A DNA stretch of 64,000 nt, taken from contig NC_015499.1 in the NCBI RefSeq assembly GCF_000212395.1, forward strand, positions 1,313,421 to 1,377,420, read 5' to 3'. Position 1 is the stretch's first letter; each line of letters opens with the position of its first letter. Below are positions 48,430 through 58,276 of the stretch, in pieces. The translations under genes and the position numbers were made by a program. Origin of the DNA: Thermodesulfobium narugense DSM 14796 (GTDB lineage Bacteria; Thermodesulfobiota; Thermodesulfobiia; Thermodesulfobiales; Thermodesulfobiaceae). Under the pieces are notes generated by a model that was given only the letters and a program-made list of their open reading frames with translations, did not search any database and was not told where the DNA came from.

Positions 48430-50149
48430 AGAACCGTCTTTTGTCGAGAGTATTAGAAAACAACTAATAGGTTTAGGTGAGGATTCATCAAAAAAGACCT
48501 ATTACGGCGAGCTGAGAGAAAAAATTAAGTACTTAGAGCGCTTTCGAACTCTTCTTGACAGCTCAACAGATATGATTTTGCTTATAAATTCTCAAACAAA
48601 AAGGTTAATTGACGCGAACCTTAGTGCTATAAAAAAATTAGGATATAGTGTAAAAGAATTAGAAAAAATGTCAATTCTAGAATTTATAAACATTAAAGAA
48701 AATGAATGCCTAGAACTATTCGATTATAGTATTTCAAAAGACTTTACTAAATCACTTGTAACAGAATTCATATGTAAGGATAGCAAAAAAATCCCTGTTG
48801 AGATCACCATAACTTCAAAGAGGTTTTCTGCCCAATGGTACTACATAATTATTGCAAGGGATATCACCGAAAAACTTGCTAAAGAAGCTGAAATAAAGGC
48901 AAAAGAACTACGCTATGCTAAAATTCTTGAAAACATATCTGATTTAATAATTGAGCTTTCCGAAAACTTCAGAATCTTATCTATAACTCCTTCTGTCTTT
49001 AAGATCCTTGGTTATCATGATTATGAAATTATAGGTCACAATTTCTACGAGTTCGTAGAAGACAAAGACCTTAATTTAGTAAGATCAGCTTTTTCTAGTG
49101 TTGTCAAAGACGAGCACATTAGCTTTAGCATAAAAAATAAGAAAAATACCTCAATAATCGTAGGGGCAAGCATATCAAAAATTAAAGATGACAGTACAAC
49201 ATATATTGTAAGCTTAAGAGATATATCAGAAGTCTCAAGGATTTACAGAGATCTAGAAGAGAAAGAAAGACGCTTTAGAGTTCTTTTTAACAATATAAGC
49301 GAAGCAGTTTTGTTATTTCCTATACCCATAAAAGGACAATTTGAAAAATTTATAGAGGTCAACGATACTGCGTGTGCTTTTTTAAACATGAAAAAGGAAG
49401 AAATACTTAACCTTACTATCAAAGACATTGTAGCACCTGGAAAAGAAAAGAATGATCTTTTAGAAAAGCTAATCTTAGGAGAATTCGAAAACTCAATCCA
49501 AGCAGAATTTATTAGCAAAAATTCTCAAAATATCTTTGTGGAAATAGATATTAAAAGATGTCATATAGGCAATCAAGATATGGTGCTTTTAATAGCAAAA
49601 AATGTTACTGAGAAAAGGTTAATGGAAAACAAACTCAACTATCTCGCTTTCCACGATCATCTAACAGGACTTTCTAATAGAACGCTTTTCTCCGATAGAG
49701 TCCAATACGAGATTTCAAGGGCGAAGAGAAACCGAACCTTTTTGGGGGTAATGTTCTTAGACTTAGACAGATTCAAAGATGTAAACGATACTCTTGGTCA
49801 CAAAATTGGAGACAGCCTTTTGCAACACGTAAGTGCAAAACTTCAAGAAACAATAAGAGAAACTGATATTTTAGCAAGAATGGGTGGAGACGAATTTGCT
49901 ATTCTTGTGCCAGATCTTAAAGACAAAAACGAAATAAAGCCTCTTGCAAAAAGAATACTAAAGCTATTTGAAAATCCATTTACAGTGAATAACAATTCTT
50001 TCAAACTTGGCATTAGCATAGGTATTAGTATCTATCCATATGATGCCAAAAATTATGAAGAACTTCTTACTAATGCTGACACAGCCATGTATAGCGCTAA
50101 AAACTCAGGAGGCAACAAGTTTATATTCTATTGTGAAAACATTCTATAG
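48413..50149 (+). CDS. PAS-GGDEF diguanylate cyclase
   Basis: This 578-residue cytoplasmic signalling protein has three PAS-like domains (about residues 40-155, 165-275, 285-405) and a C-terminal GGDEF domain (about 415-575). The active-site motif is intact (MGGDEF), and the RxxD inhibitory site is present five residues upstream (RETD). It should make cyclic di-GMP with product feedback. The start is TTG 48413 with AGAGGTG ten bases upstream. No membrane segment or signal peptide, so the PAS domains probably read an intracellular cue such as redox state or a bound cofactor. Confidence 0.92.
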   Translation: MRETSKEPSFVESIRKQLIGLGEDSSKKTYYGELREKIKYLERFRTLLDSSTDMILLINSQTKRLIDANLSAIKKLGYSVKELEKMSILEFINIKENECLELFDYSISKDFTKSLVTEFICKDSKKIPVEITITSKRFSAQWYYIIIARDITEKLAKEAEIKAKELRYAKILENISDLIIELSENFRILSITPSVFKILGYHDYEIIGHNFYEFVEDKDLNLVRSAFSSVVKDEHISFSIKNKKNTSIIVGASISKIKDDSTTYIVSLRDISEVSRIYRDLEEKERRFRVLFNNISEAVLLFPIPIKGQFEKFIEVNDTACAFLNMKKEEILNLTIKDIVAPGKEKNDLLEKLILGEFENSIQAEFISKNSQNIFVEIDIKRCHIGNQDMVLLIAKNVTEKRLMENKLNYLAFHDHLTGLSNRTLFSDRVQYEISRAKRNRTFLGVMFLDLDRFKDVNDTLGHKIGDSLLQHVSAKLQETIRETDILARMGGDEFAILVPDLKDKNEIKPLAKRILKLFENPFTVNNNSFKLGISIGISIYPYDAKNYEELLTNADTAMYSAKNSGGNKFIFYCENIL

Positions 50150-51383
50150 GTTTTCTTTATTTGTAATTTTATTCTCAATACTTCAAGCCAATAACTTTTG
50201 CCTAGCAAATTTTGATTTAGAATTGTATATGTCCAATTTAAACAATAACTTACTGATGTCACAGGATGAAATACACAATTTCAACAAAAAAATAAATGGC
50301 ATAGTATCACTAAGCTCTTTTAAAAATGTCCTTTCAAAAGAAGAATTAGAAAATATCATATTTCAAAACGATAATTATTTTCCTCTTTATATTGATTCAG
50401 TCTATTATGAACACCAGAATTTCAGTGACAAAATTATTATAAGGGATCTAAATACAATAAAGTATGCTATTACATTAAAAAGAGTTAATATAAGAACATT
50501 TCCAACTTTAGAGAAAGCTAGCTATTATCCTGATGATACTGAATTTGATCAATTTCAAGAGACAACCTTTGAAATAAATGAACCAATACTAGTGTTAACT
50601 GAAGATAAGACGGGGAAATGGGTCTTTGTCCAGAGTAAAAATTATAATGGATGGACATTGAAAAAGGACATCGCCTTTTTCCCTAACAAAGAAGAATTTA
50701 TAAAATATATAGAATCTCTAAAATCTAATTTTATTACAACTATTTCTTCCAAAACCAGACTCACGTTTGATACTGGAGAATTTCAGGATGTAAATATGGG
50801 AACAAAATTCATACTAAAAGAGAAAAAACCAATAAATGGTTCTTTTAAAGTTATAGTCCCAATAAAAGATAGCTTCGGCATGGTTAATTTTGCCACAGCA
50901 AAAATTTCTACTTCCAATGCTGTTTATCAATTTCTTCCATATACAAGAAAAAACGTTATCGCTGAAGCCTTTAAAATGTTAAACGAACCTTATGGTTGGG
51001 GGGGAGAACATGGCTTTCACGATTGTTCTTCCTTTACTCAAGATATCTTCAAAACGTTTGGTTTTACTTTTCCAAGAAATGCAGATACACAGGAAATACT
51101 ACCCGGAAAAAGATTTTCCTTTAAAAATTTAGATTATGATGATCGATTAGACTTTATAAAGACCCTAAAGCCTGGTGCTCTTCTTTTTATGAAGGATCAT
51201 GTGATGTTGTATCTTGGGTTTATCGATAATTCACCATATGTAATAAATGACATTACATCATATTACCAGAACGAAATTCTCGTCAGGGATTACAAAGTCG
51301 CAGTTACTGATATAATTAATGCAAGAAGATCAGATTCTAAAAGTTTTTTAGAGTCTCTTACTACTGCAATTGAAATACCATAA
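50133..51383 (+). CDS. NlpC/P60 cell-wall peptidase with SH3-like region
   Basis: This exported protein of about 416 residues has a signal peptide (MKTFYRFSLFVILFSILQAN...), then an SH3b-like region (VNIRTFPTLEKASYYPDDTE to GWTLKKDI), and a C-terminal NlpC/P60 domain with catalytic Cys in GGEHGFHDCSSFTQDIF and His in MKDHVMLYLGF. It cleaves peptidoglycan stem peptides. The frame opens at 50040 inside the GGDEF gene; GTG 50133 is the first start that gives a normal signal peptide, although its ribosome site (AGGAGG, 20 bases away) is distant. Overlaps the GGDEF gene by 17 bases. Confidence 0.88.
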   Translation: MKTFYRFSLFVILFSILQANNFCLANFDLELYMSNLNNNLLMSQDEIHNFNKKINGIVSLSSFKNVLSKEELENIIFQNDNYFPLYIDSVYYEHQNFSDKIIIRDLNTIKYAITLKRVNIRTFPTLEKASYYPDDTEFDQFQETTFEINEPILVLTEDKTGKWVFVQSKNYNGWTLKKDIAFFPNKEEFIKYIESLKSNFITTISSKTRLTFDTGEFQDVNMGTKFILKEKKPINGSFKVIVPIKDSFGMVNFATAKISTSNAVYQFLPYTRKNVIAEAFKMLNEPYGWGGEHGFHDCSSFTQDIFKTFGFTFPRNADTQEILPGKRFSFKNLDYDDRLDFIKTLKPGALLFMKDHVMLYLGFIDNSPYVINDITSYYQNEILVRDYKVAVTDIINARRSDSKSFLESLTTAIEIP

Positions 51384-51401
51384 TTTAACGAGGTGATGAA
51401 T

Positions 51402-51917
51402 ATGAAATTTCTAATTTTTATATTGGCTTTAATATTTTTGTTCACCGCATCTGCATATGCAGATGAGACAAATAACACCTATTTTCAATTGCTAAATTTA
51501 GACGTCCAAGCCGATTCTTCTATTTATATCCCAAAAGGAACAGGAAAAATTACTGAAAGAAAGATGGGCGATGAAGACCTTTCTAAATTTTATGATATTA
51601 TAAAATCAGACCTTAATGCACATAATGTAGGCATAAATCCTAATAGCAATATCCATTTAATAGTAACAGTAACTGATGTTAAGAAGGTTCCACAATTTAG
51701 TTTTGGGATTTCAGCAGAAAAATCATTCATAAAAGCAAAAATCGTTCTTTTAAAAGGCGAAAAAGTAATAATTACAGATTCTGTATACGGAGAAAGTAGC
51801 TCATCAACCCCAATTATTAGAACAAACAATCCTTTTGAAGGTGCTATGAAAGAAGCTTCAGCTGAAATAATGCGAAAGGTATTGCCTATTATAATTCCTG
51901 GTTTCCCTTCAAAATAA
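51402..51917 (+). CDS. Exported protein of unknown function
   Basis: I recognise no firm family. This 171-residue protein has a signal peptide ending AYA before Asp (MKFLIFILALIFLFTASAYA) and a mixed alpha/beta mature part of about 150 residues. The segment LSKFYDIIKSDLNAHNVGINPNS followed by a beta strand HLIVTVTDV, and the C-terminal AMKEASAEIMRKVLPII, resemble small envelope proteins of the DUF4410/outer-membrane-lipoprotein-assembly kind, but it lacks a lipobox. The start is ATG 51402 after GAGGTG. Convergent with mtaB. Confidence 0.7.
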   Translation: MKFLIFILALIFLFTASAYADETNNTYFQLLNLDVQADSSIYIPKGTGKITERKMGDEDLSKFYDIIKSDLNAHNVGINPNSNIHLIVTVTDVKKVPQFSFGISAEKSFIKAKIVLLKGEKVIITDSVYGESSSSTPIIRTNNPFEGAMKEASAEIMRKVLPIIIPGFPSK

Positions 51918-51925
51918 AAATAATT

Positions 51926-53122
51926 TTATCCAACAATTAAATAATTTTTGTCTAAAGACTTACCCTTTAGAAAAGTTATTCCTAGGTTACTTTTATTGGC
52001 CTTAATAGGTATATAGTTTGAACTGTGCCCATAAATATAATTTTCATCTTCTCTTTCCCATAAGGGAGAGAATATTTCTTTGCCAATAAATTTTTCTAAA
52101 ATTCTTGATTGAGAAAACCTTTCAGTTACCTTCTTTTGCCTTTCCAAAATAATTTTTTTATCAAGGGGTTTTAACTGAAATGCCACCGTGCCCTTTCTTG
52201 CCGAAAATGGAAAGGAGTGAACTCTTACTAAAGGAAGCTTGTCAAGAAAATCAATTGTCATTTGAAAATCTCTATCGCTCTCAGTAGGATAGCCAACAAT
52301 TATGTCTGTAGAAACAAGAAAGTTATCTCTTTTATCTCTAATCTCAAAAATTTTATCCAAAACCTTATCTACATTTGTAAATCTTTTCATAGATTTCAAA
52401 ACGTCAGGACTTGCACTCTGAAGGGATAGGTGCAAATGAGGCTGAATTTTATTTGAGTTAGCTATAAAATTTACAAACTCTTTATTTAAAAGCAGAGCTG
52501 GATAAATAGATCCTAGCCTTATTTTTGTGTTGTTATTATCTAGTAATCTAACGATTTGATCCAATAGCCAAACTATATTAAGTCCAAAATCATGCCCCCA
52601 TAAAGCTAACTCGATCGCACTCAAAACTATTTCATCTACGTTACGCAACATAAGTATTTCTTTTTTAATATCTTCAAAGGGTCTAGACCTTAATGGACCT
52701 CGCAAATACCTTATTATGCAGTAAGTACACTCCCTACAACATCCATCCCCCACTTTAAGAATATATCTTTTTCTACCGTGATAGTTTGAAATTATAACTT
52801 TATTACTCAACAATTCTTCTAGCTCTTTATTATTAAAAAAAATTACTTGAGGAAATAATTTTTTCAAGTTTTCATATGCTGTAACAGCACAACCTAAAAA
52901 ATAGATTTGTTTGTTTAACTTACTAAATTTTTTTAATATCCTGATAGATTCTTTTTGCGCATTTTCTGTTACTGCACAGCTACTCAAAATAATAACGTCT
53001 GACAAACTAGCTGACACTTCTTCTGTATAATTAGGAAAGAATAATTCTTTAAACTTTGCAAGATCAGCCTGACTAACCTTGCAACCCAATGCAAGTGAAA
53101 ATACCTTTTTATTTAATATCAT
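51926..53122 (-). CDS. mtaB: tRNA N6-threonylcarbamoyladenosine methylthiotransferase
   Basis: This 398-residue radical-SAM enzyme has an N-terminal UPF0004 domain (FSLALGCKVSQAD), a SAM-binding CxxxCxxC (GDGCCRECTYC) followed by IIRYLRGPLRSR, and a C-terminal TRAM-like end. The LGCKVSQ and RGPLRSR blocks favour MtaB over MiaB/RimO. It adds the methylthio group to t6A37 in tRNA. It overlaps rsmE by 14 bases, as in the widely seen dnaJ-rsmE-mtaB order. Confidence 0.88.
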   Translation of the reverse strand: MILNKKVFSLALGCKVSQADLAKFKELFFPNYTEEVSASLSDVIILSSCAVTENAQKESIRILKKFSKLNKQIYFLGCAVTAYENLKKLFPQVIFFNNKELEELLSNKVIISNYHGRKRYILKVGDGCCRECTYCIIRYLRGPLRSRPFEDIKKEILMLRNVDEIVLSAIELALWGHDFGLNIVWLLDQIVRLLDNNNTKIRLGSIYPALLLNKEFVNFIANSNKIQPHLHLSLQSASPDVLKSMKRFTNVDKVLDKIFEIRDKRDNFLVSTDIIVGYPTESDRDFQMTIDFLDKLPLVRVHSFPFSARKGTVAFQLKPLDKKIILERQKKVTERFSQSRILEKFIGKEIFSPLWEREDENYIYGHSSNYIPIKANKSNLGITFLKGKSLDKNYLIVG

Positions 53123-53831
53123 TTGATAAATAAAACATTATGCTACAAGCAGATACACTTGCAGTCTGAACCCTTAAGATTCTCTCTCCTAAAGATAGAA
53201 CATAAGCCCCCTTAGATTTGAGAAACTCTATCTCATTTAAAGATATACCCCCTTCGGCTCCAATAAAAAGCGATAAATCTTCAGAAATAGCTGATTTAAA
53301 TAGATCTTTAATTGATTGATTTGAATTCTCCCAAAAAACAACAATCTGACCTTTAAAAAGTTCATCCGGCACTTTAAAAAGCTTATATGGACCTAAAATT
53401 TCAGGAACCACTCCCCTTCCCGCAAGTTCAGCAGCTTCTTTAGCGATCCTTTGCCATCTTTTGATTTTGTTTAAAGATACTTCTCCATAAGAATTTCTTT
53501 CACCATATATTAGAACAAATTTCTTAACGCCAAGCTCTGTACACATGCGAATAATTTCACTGAACTTATCTCCTTTTGGGAGGAATTGAAATAAGGTAAG
53601 ATTTAATTTAGGTTCCTTTGCATCTGACTTTTCACCTAAAATTATACAGTCTCCTTTTACCCTGGATCTAAAAATATTTCCTGCCCCGTCAAGTACTACA
53701 ACCTCATCATCATCTTTTAGTCGCAATACTTTAAAAAGATAATGTTTTTCATCCTTATCTAGTTCTATAGAAAAGCCCTCTACAGGATTCGCTATTCTAT
53801 TTTTGTTTATATAAAGCCGTGGCTCAGACAC
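53109..53831 (-). CDS. rsmE: 16S rRNA (uridine(1498)-N3)-methyltransferase
   Basis: This 240-residue SPOUT-class methyltransferase has an N-terminal PUA-like domain and the knot region IGAEGGISLNEIEFLKSKGA with LGERILRVQTASVSA, typical of RsmE. It methylates U1498 of 16S rRNA. GTG 53831 overlaps the dnaJ stop by one base; its end overlaps mtaB. Standard neighbour of dnaJ in many bacteria. Confidence 0.93.
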   Translation of the reverse strand: MSEPRLYINKNRIANPVEGFSIELDKDEKHYLFKVLRLKDDDEVVVLDGAGNIFRSRVKGDCIILGEKSDAKEPKLNLTLFQFLPKGDKFSEIIRMCTELGVKKFVLIYGERNSYGEVSLNKIKRWQRIAKEAAELAGRGVVPEILGPYKLFKVPDELFKGQIVVFWENSNQSIKDLFKSAISEDLSLFIGAEGGISLNEIEFLKSKGAYVLSLGERILRVQTASVSACSIMFYLSNDIK

Positions 53832-54946
53832 TATTTTTTAATTTTTTTCTTAATTTTTTTAAATAAATTATCCTTCTCTAAATATTCACCTCTAATTTTA
53901 GCAAGCTTAATGTAAAGTTCTCGCTCTTCATCGGTAAGATCAGTAGGAGTCTTTATAATAGTCCTTATAATCAAATCACCTCTAGATCTTCCACCCTGCT
54001 TTGGAAGTCCTCTTCCTCTTATCTTAAACTCCGCATATGGCTGCACACCTGATGGAATTTCGTATTCGCTAAAATCTTCTTCTGAATCAGGAGTATAATA
54101 TTTTATCTTTGTACCTAAAACAGCTTGAGGAAAACTTATGTTCACGGGATATATCAGATCATATCCATCTCTAATAAATCTGTCATCGTTTATATACTTT
54201 ATCTGTACATATAAGTCTCCGTACTCTTCTCCATAAGAACCTGCATTTCCACCCGATCTCACTTTAAATATCTTTTTCTCTTCAGTGAATGGTGGAATGC
54301 TTATAGATATCTTTGTTTTTGTAATAACTCTTCCTGTACCTCTACAATGAGGACAAGGATCTTCTATCACAAATCCCTTTCCATTACACTCAGGACAACT
54401 ATAGGTCTGATAAACGTTCCCTAATATGGTCCTTCTTGAAGAGGTTACCTGTCCTGTACCATGACATACCTTACAAACAACTTTTCTTCCACTAACAGAG
54501 CCTTTCCCTTCACATTTCTCACATCTTTCGTATCTATCGTATTCAATTATTTTATTAGGAGCACCATTTATAGCCTCAAAATAAGTCAAACCTACTACAA
54601 TCTCCCTATCTTCGCCTCTAAAACTAACAGTTCGTCTTGTTCTTTCCTGACCAACTCCAAAAAAATCACCAAAGAATGTCTCAAAAATATCAGACATTCC
54701 ACCAAATGGATCTGCCATCTCCTTATCTGTGCCAAATCTATCATATCTCGCTCTTTTTTCTGGATCGGATAAAATCTCATAGGCTTGAGTAAGTTCTTTA
54801 AATTTTTCAGCACAATCAGGATCGTCTTTATTCACATCAGGATGGAGTTCTTTAGCAAGTCTTCTATATGAGGCTTTAATCTCTTCAAAAGAAGCATCGC
54901 GAGAAACTCCAAGAACTGAATAAAGATCTTTATTATTTGTTCTCAA
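53831..54946 (-). CDS. dnaJ: Chaperone DnaJ
   Basis: This 371-residue class-A J-protein has an N-terminal J domain with HPD (AKELHPDVN), a short linker, four CxxCxGxG zinc repeats (CEKCEGKG, CKVCHGTG, CPECNGKG, CPHCRGTG) and the C-terminal substrate-binding domains. It is the Hsp40 co-chaperone of DnaK. TTG 54946 overlaps the hrcA stop, with GAGGAGG eight bases upstream. The expected grpE and dnaK are not between hrcA and dnaJ. Confidence 0.96.
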   Translation of the reverse strand: MRTNNKDLYSVLGVSRDASFEEIKASYRRLAKELHPDVNKDDPDCAEKFKELTQAYEILSDPEKRARYDRFGTDKEMADPFGGMSDIFETFFGDFFGVGQERTRRTVSFRGEDREIVVGLTYFEAINGAPNKIIEYDRYERCEKCEGKGSVSGRKVVCKVCHGTGQVTSSRRTILGNVYQTYSCPECNGKGFVIEDPCPHCRGTGRVITKTKISISIPPFTEEKKIFKVRSGGNAGSYGEEYGDLYVQIKYINDDRFIRDGYDLIYPVNISFPQAVLGTKIKYYTPDSEEDFSEYEIPSGVQPYAEFKIRGRGLPKQGGRSRGDLIIRTIIKTPTDLTDEERELYIKLAKIRGEYLEKDNLFKKIKKKIKK

Positions 54947-55992
54947 TCAAATAACCTCCTCAAGCCGTTGGAAATTTTATGAGCATAAATATCAAGCAAC
55001 TCTACTACATATGGATACCTCACCCGAGTAGGAGAAATAAGTCCTATGAAGCCTACAACCTTATTAGCATAATAATATGGAATCTTAAAAAAGGTAAATT
55101 CCCAGAATTTTGGATCCTCGTTCTCTTCTCCAATTACTATTTTTATTTCTCTTTTCTCCCACGGGTCCTCAAAAAGCTTCTGTACAATTCTATCCTCTTC
55201 CTCTAACAAGGCAACTAATATATCAAATTTCTCTTTATCAGAGAAATCAGGTAGGTTAAACATCTTCATACTATAATAAATATAAGCCTTTTTATCAGTA
55301 GCCTTCCATAAATTTTCTATAACACTCGTCAAAATTTGCTTTGCTTGTGAAGAAAGTTTAAAAATAGGATCGAACACTGTGTCTAACTCAGAACTGATTT
55401 CGTTCCTGTTTTTCCCAATTACTTTGCTCTTTATAAGAGAATTAAGGACAAGAGCATCTTCTTCACTTGAAATATCTATATTTAGGGGATATGTAACACT
55501 AATTCCTCCTTCAAGGAGTAAAAAAACGATACAAAAACCCTTTTTGACATATGATAGGTGAAAATCTTTAACAGAGAGCTCCAAAAGAAGTGGATGAGAT
55601 ATTATAGCAATCCCCAGTGTTTTACTTGAAAGTTGTTTTGCCATTTTTTTCAAAAACTCACTTACAGGATCATCTTCATCAAATTCTTCATCAAATTCTA
55701 CATATTGGTTTAGATTTGGTTTGGGCCATTCCATCAGTGAATCGACATAGTATCTATATCCAATACAAGAAGGAATCCTGCCCGCTGAAACGTGAGGCTG
55801 ATTTAAAAATCCTTCTTCTTCAAGATCAGCCATATCGTTCCTTATAGTAGCAGGACTAACCCCTAAATCAAACCTTTTCCAAACAGTCCTCGATGCAACA
55901 GGTTCGGCTGTTTGAGTATAGCTTTCAACAACAGCCCACAAAACCTTTTTCTTTCTCGAAGAAAGATAATCATCAGAGAATTTTCCTTTCAT
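54943..55992 (-). CDS. hrcA: Heat-inducible transcription repressor HrcA
   Basis: This 349-residue protein has an N-terminal winged helix (LWAVVESYTQTAEPVASRTV...SPATIRNDMADLEEEGFLNQPHVSAGRIPS is the family signature stretch) and the HrcA C-domain. It represses heat-shock operons through CIRCE sites. No CIRCE (TTAGCACTC-N9-GAGTGCTAA) is visible upstream here. It overlaps dnaJ directly by four bases, so repressor and co-chaperone are co-expressed. Confidence 0.94.
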   Translation of the reverse strand: MKGKFSDDYLSSRKKKVLWAVVESYTQTAEPVASRTVWKRFDLGVSPATIRNDMADLEEEGFLNQPHVSAGRIPSCIGYRYYVDSLMEWPKPNLNQYVEFDEEFDEDDPVSEFLKKMAKQLSSKTLGIAIISHPLLLELSVKDFHLSYVKKGFCIVFLLLEGGISVTYPLNIDISSEEDALVLNSLIKSKVIGKNRNEISSELDTVFDPIFKLSSQAKQILTSVIENLWKATDKKAYIYYSMKMFNLPDFSDKEKFDILVALLEEEDRIVQKLFEDPWEKREIKIVIGEENEDPKFWEFTFFKIPYYYANKVVGFIGLISPTRVRYPYVVELLDIYAHKISNGLRRLFD

Positions 55993-56037
55993 TTTACTTA
56001 ATCCTCTTTCTCACATATTTTTATACTAATTCATAAT

Positions 56038-56065
56038 ATATTATAATACAATTAGTTTTTGTCAG
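56038..56065 (-). promoter_or_regulatory. Possible promoter of the hrcA-dnaJ operon
   Basis: On the minus strand CTGACA (56065-56060), 16 bases, then TAATAT (56043-56038); a TATAAT also lies two bases further upstream. No CIRCE palindrome overlaps it. Confidence 0.4.
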
Positions 56066-56182
56066 TTTATGACTAATCTTTTATGGGTATGCCAACCTCT
56101 TTGTTGATTCTAATTCGTAAGAAATATTTTTATTTATTAATCTTTGCATAAAACTAATTAAAAATTGAAGGGAGAAAGAAAG

Positions 56183-57856
56183 ATGACAAGAAGAAGTGAT
56201 ATGGTTACAAAAGGAGTTGAAAGAGCACCACATAGATCTCTTTTTTATGCTATGGGGTATACAAAAGAAGATATGTCAAAACCATTAATTGGCGTAGTAA
56301 ACGCATTTAATGAAATAATTCCAGGCCACATTCACCTTAGAACCCTTGTAGATTATATTAAAAAAGGAGTTAACCAAGCAGGAGGAGTGCCTATTGAATT
56401 TCCCGTAATAGGAATTTGTGATGGCATTGCAATGGGTCATGAAGGTATGAAATATCCTCTTGCATCAAGAGAGCTGGTGGCCGATTCAATTGAAACTATG
56501 GCTCAGGCACACATGTTTGATGGTCTTGTCTTGCTTACTAACTGTGATAAGATAGTTCCTGGAATGCTTATGGCAGCTGCCAGGCTAAATATTCCATCAA
56601 TCATAGTTTCGGGTGGCCCAATGCTTGCTGGAAGATTTCAACAAACTGACGTTGATCTGATCACTGTTTTCGAGGGAATAGGACACAAAACGCGGGGTGA
56701 ATATGACGATGCTACTCTTGAAGAACTAGAAATGTGTGCGTGTCCAGGTTGTGGATCTTGTTCTGGAATGTTTACAGCAAACACTATGAATTGTCTTTCA
56801 GAGGCTTTGGGAATGGCTCTTCCAGGCAATGGCACAATACCTGCAGCTTTTGAAGGAGAAAGAAAAAGACTTGCAACATATGCCGGAATGAAAGCCGTAG
56901 AGCTGGTTAACAAGAATATATGTCCAAGGGATATACTCACACCTCAAGCTTTTGAAAATGCAATAGCAGTTGATATGGCTGTAGGAGGCTCAACAAACAC
57001 AGTACTACATCTTCCAGCAATAGCACACGAAGCCGGAATAAACCTCCCCCTTGAAATATTTGATCTCATATCTTCAAGAACACCAAACCTTTGTAAAATA
57101 AGCCCAGCAGGAAAACACCACATTCAAGATTTGAATGAAGCGGGCGGAATAAGCGCAGTAATGAATGAACTGTCAAAGAAAAACTTAATAAATTTAAACA
57201 ACTTAACTGTTTCAGGACAAACAATTGGAGAGGTCATAAAAAATAAAACAGTTAAGAGAAGAGACGTTATAAGACATATTGAGGATCCATATTCCAATAG
57301 CGGTGGTATAGCAATTTTGAGAGGAAACCTGGCACCTGACGGCGCTGTGGTAAAACAATCTGCAGTAGATAAAGAAATGTTAGTTCACACTGGCCCAGCA
57401 AGAGTATTCGAATCGGAAGAAGAAGCTATGAAAGCTATATTAGAAGGTCGAATAAAACCTAAAGACATAATAGTTATTAGATATGAAGGCCCAAAAGGCG
57501 GTCCAGGTATGAGAGAAATGTTGAGTCCCACATCAGCAGTTGTTGGAATGGGGCTAGGAAAGGAGGTAGCCCTTTTAACAGATGGCAGATTTTCCGGAGG
57601 TTCACGCGGTGCAGTTATAGGGCATATCTCTCCAGAAGCCGCAGAAGGCGGTCCTATTGGCCTTGTAGAAGAGGGAGATATCATAGAAATTGATATCCCA
57701 GCAAAAAAAATTGAGCTTAAAATTGACTCTGAAACGTTTGAAAAAAGAAAGAAAAATTGGTCACCAAAACCACCTAAAGTAAAATCAGGCTATCTTGCAA
57801 GATATGCAAAACTGGTTACTTCTGCTAGTACCGGAGCAGTACTCAAAGATAATTAA
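56183..57856 (+). CDS. ilvD: Dihydroxy-acid dehydratase
   Basis: This 557-residue Fe-S dehydratase acts in valine, leucine, isoleucine and pantothenate precursor synthesis. It has the Fe-S cysteines in [10 protein letters not shown] and [17 protein letters not shown], the [12 protein letters not shown] loop (read [13 protein letters not shown]), and the C-terminal [11 protein letters not shown] with the catalytic Ser. The frame opens at TTG 56165, but that codon precedes the AAGGGAG ribosome site (56168-56174); ATG 56183 is the start. Followed by a strong terminator, so probably monocistronic. Confidence 0.96.
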   Translation: MTRRSDMVTKGVERAPHRSLFYAMGYTKEDMSKPLIGVVNAFNEIIPGHIHLRTLVDYIKKGVNQAGGVPIEFPVIGICDGIAMGHEGMKYPLASRELVADSIETMAQAHMFDGLVLLTNCDKIVPGMLMAAARLNIPSIIVSGGPMLAGRFQQTDVDLITVFEGIGHKTRGEYDDATLEELEMCACPGCGSCSGMFTANTMNCLSEALGMALPGNGTIPAAFEGERKRLATYAGMKAVELVNKNICPRDILTPQAFENAIAVDMAVGGSTNTVLHLPAIAHEAGINLPLEIFDLISSRTPNLCKISPAGKHHIQDLNEAGGISAVMNELSKKNLINLNNLTVSGQTIGEVIKNKTVKRRDVIRHIEDPYSNSGGIAILRGNLAPDGAVVKQSAVDKEMLVHTGPARVFESEEEAMKAILEGRIKPKDIIVIRYEGPKGGPGMREMLSPTSAVVGMGLGKEVALLTDGRFSGGSRGAVIGHISPEAAEGGPIGLVEEGDIIEIDIPAKKIELKIDSETFEKRKKNWSPKPPKVKSGYLARYAKLVTSASTGAVLKDN

Positions 57857-57863
57857 AATAATT

Positions 57864-57910
57864 TATAAGCGCTTACAAAACTTTAGTAAGCGCTTATATT
57901 TTTTTATTTT
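57864..57910 (+). terminator. Intrinsic terminator after ilvD
   Basis: Perfect 13-bp inverted repeat TATAAGCGCTTAC (57864-57876) / GTAAGCGCTTATA (57886-57898) with a 9-nt loop, then a T-rich tract. It could also serve rsfS on the other strand. Confidence 0.9.
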
Positions 57911-57928
57911 GACTATTAAATTTGTTAT

Positions 57929-58276
57929 TTAAAATTTCTCTACGCTAACGCCTTTCCAAAAGTCTTCCAAATTATAATAAGTTCTTTCCATGGGAGAAAA
58001 AATATGGACCACAATGTCCAGTAAATCTATTATTACCCACAATCCTTCGTTATAACCAGAAATCTTAAAAAGATTCTTTCCTAGTTCTTTACATCTTTCC
58101 ATTATTTTGTCAGCAATAGCCTTTACTTGTATAGGCGAATTGCCTGAAGCGATGATAAAGTAATCGCATATTATAGACTTTTCGCCTATAGAAAGCATTG
58201 TAACGTCTTCTCCTTGTTTTTCTTTAATACAATTAATAATCTCAAGAGCAAGCGATCTAGAATTATCTTTTTCCAA
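57929..58276 (-). CDS. rsfS: Ribosomal silencing factor RsfS
   Basis: This protein of about 115 residues is of the RsfS/Iojap/DUF143 family, with the core ICDYFIIASGNSPIQVKAIADKI and WVIIDLLDIVVHIFSPMERTYYNLEDFW. It binds uL14 on the large ribosomal subunit and blocks subunit joining in stationary phase. The frame opens earlier inside yqeK, but TTG 58276, five bases after GGAGGT, is the likely start. It overlaps yqeK by 14 bases; the two are adjacent in many genomes. Confidence 0.92.
   Translation of the reverse strand: MEKDNSRSLALEIINCIKEKQGEDVTMLSIGEKSIICDYFIIASGNSPIQVKAIADKIMERCKELGKNLFKISGYNEGLWVIIDLLDIVVHIFSPMERTYYNLEDFWKGVSVEKF

Noticed and set aside
55993-56182. CIRCE or other heat-shock operator between hrcA and ilvD
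   Set aside because: Only a loose TTAGT/ACTAA repeat is present; it does not match the CIRCE consensus.
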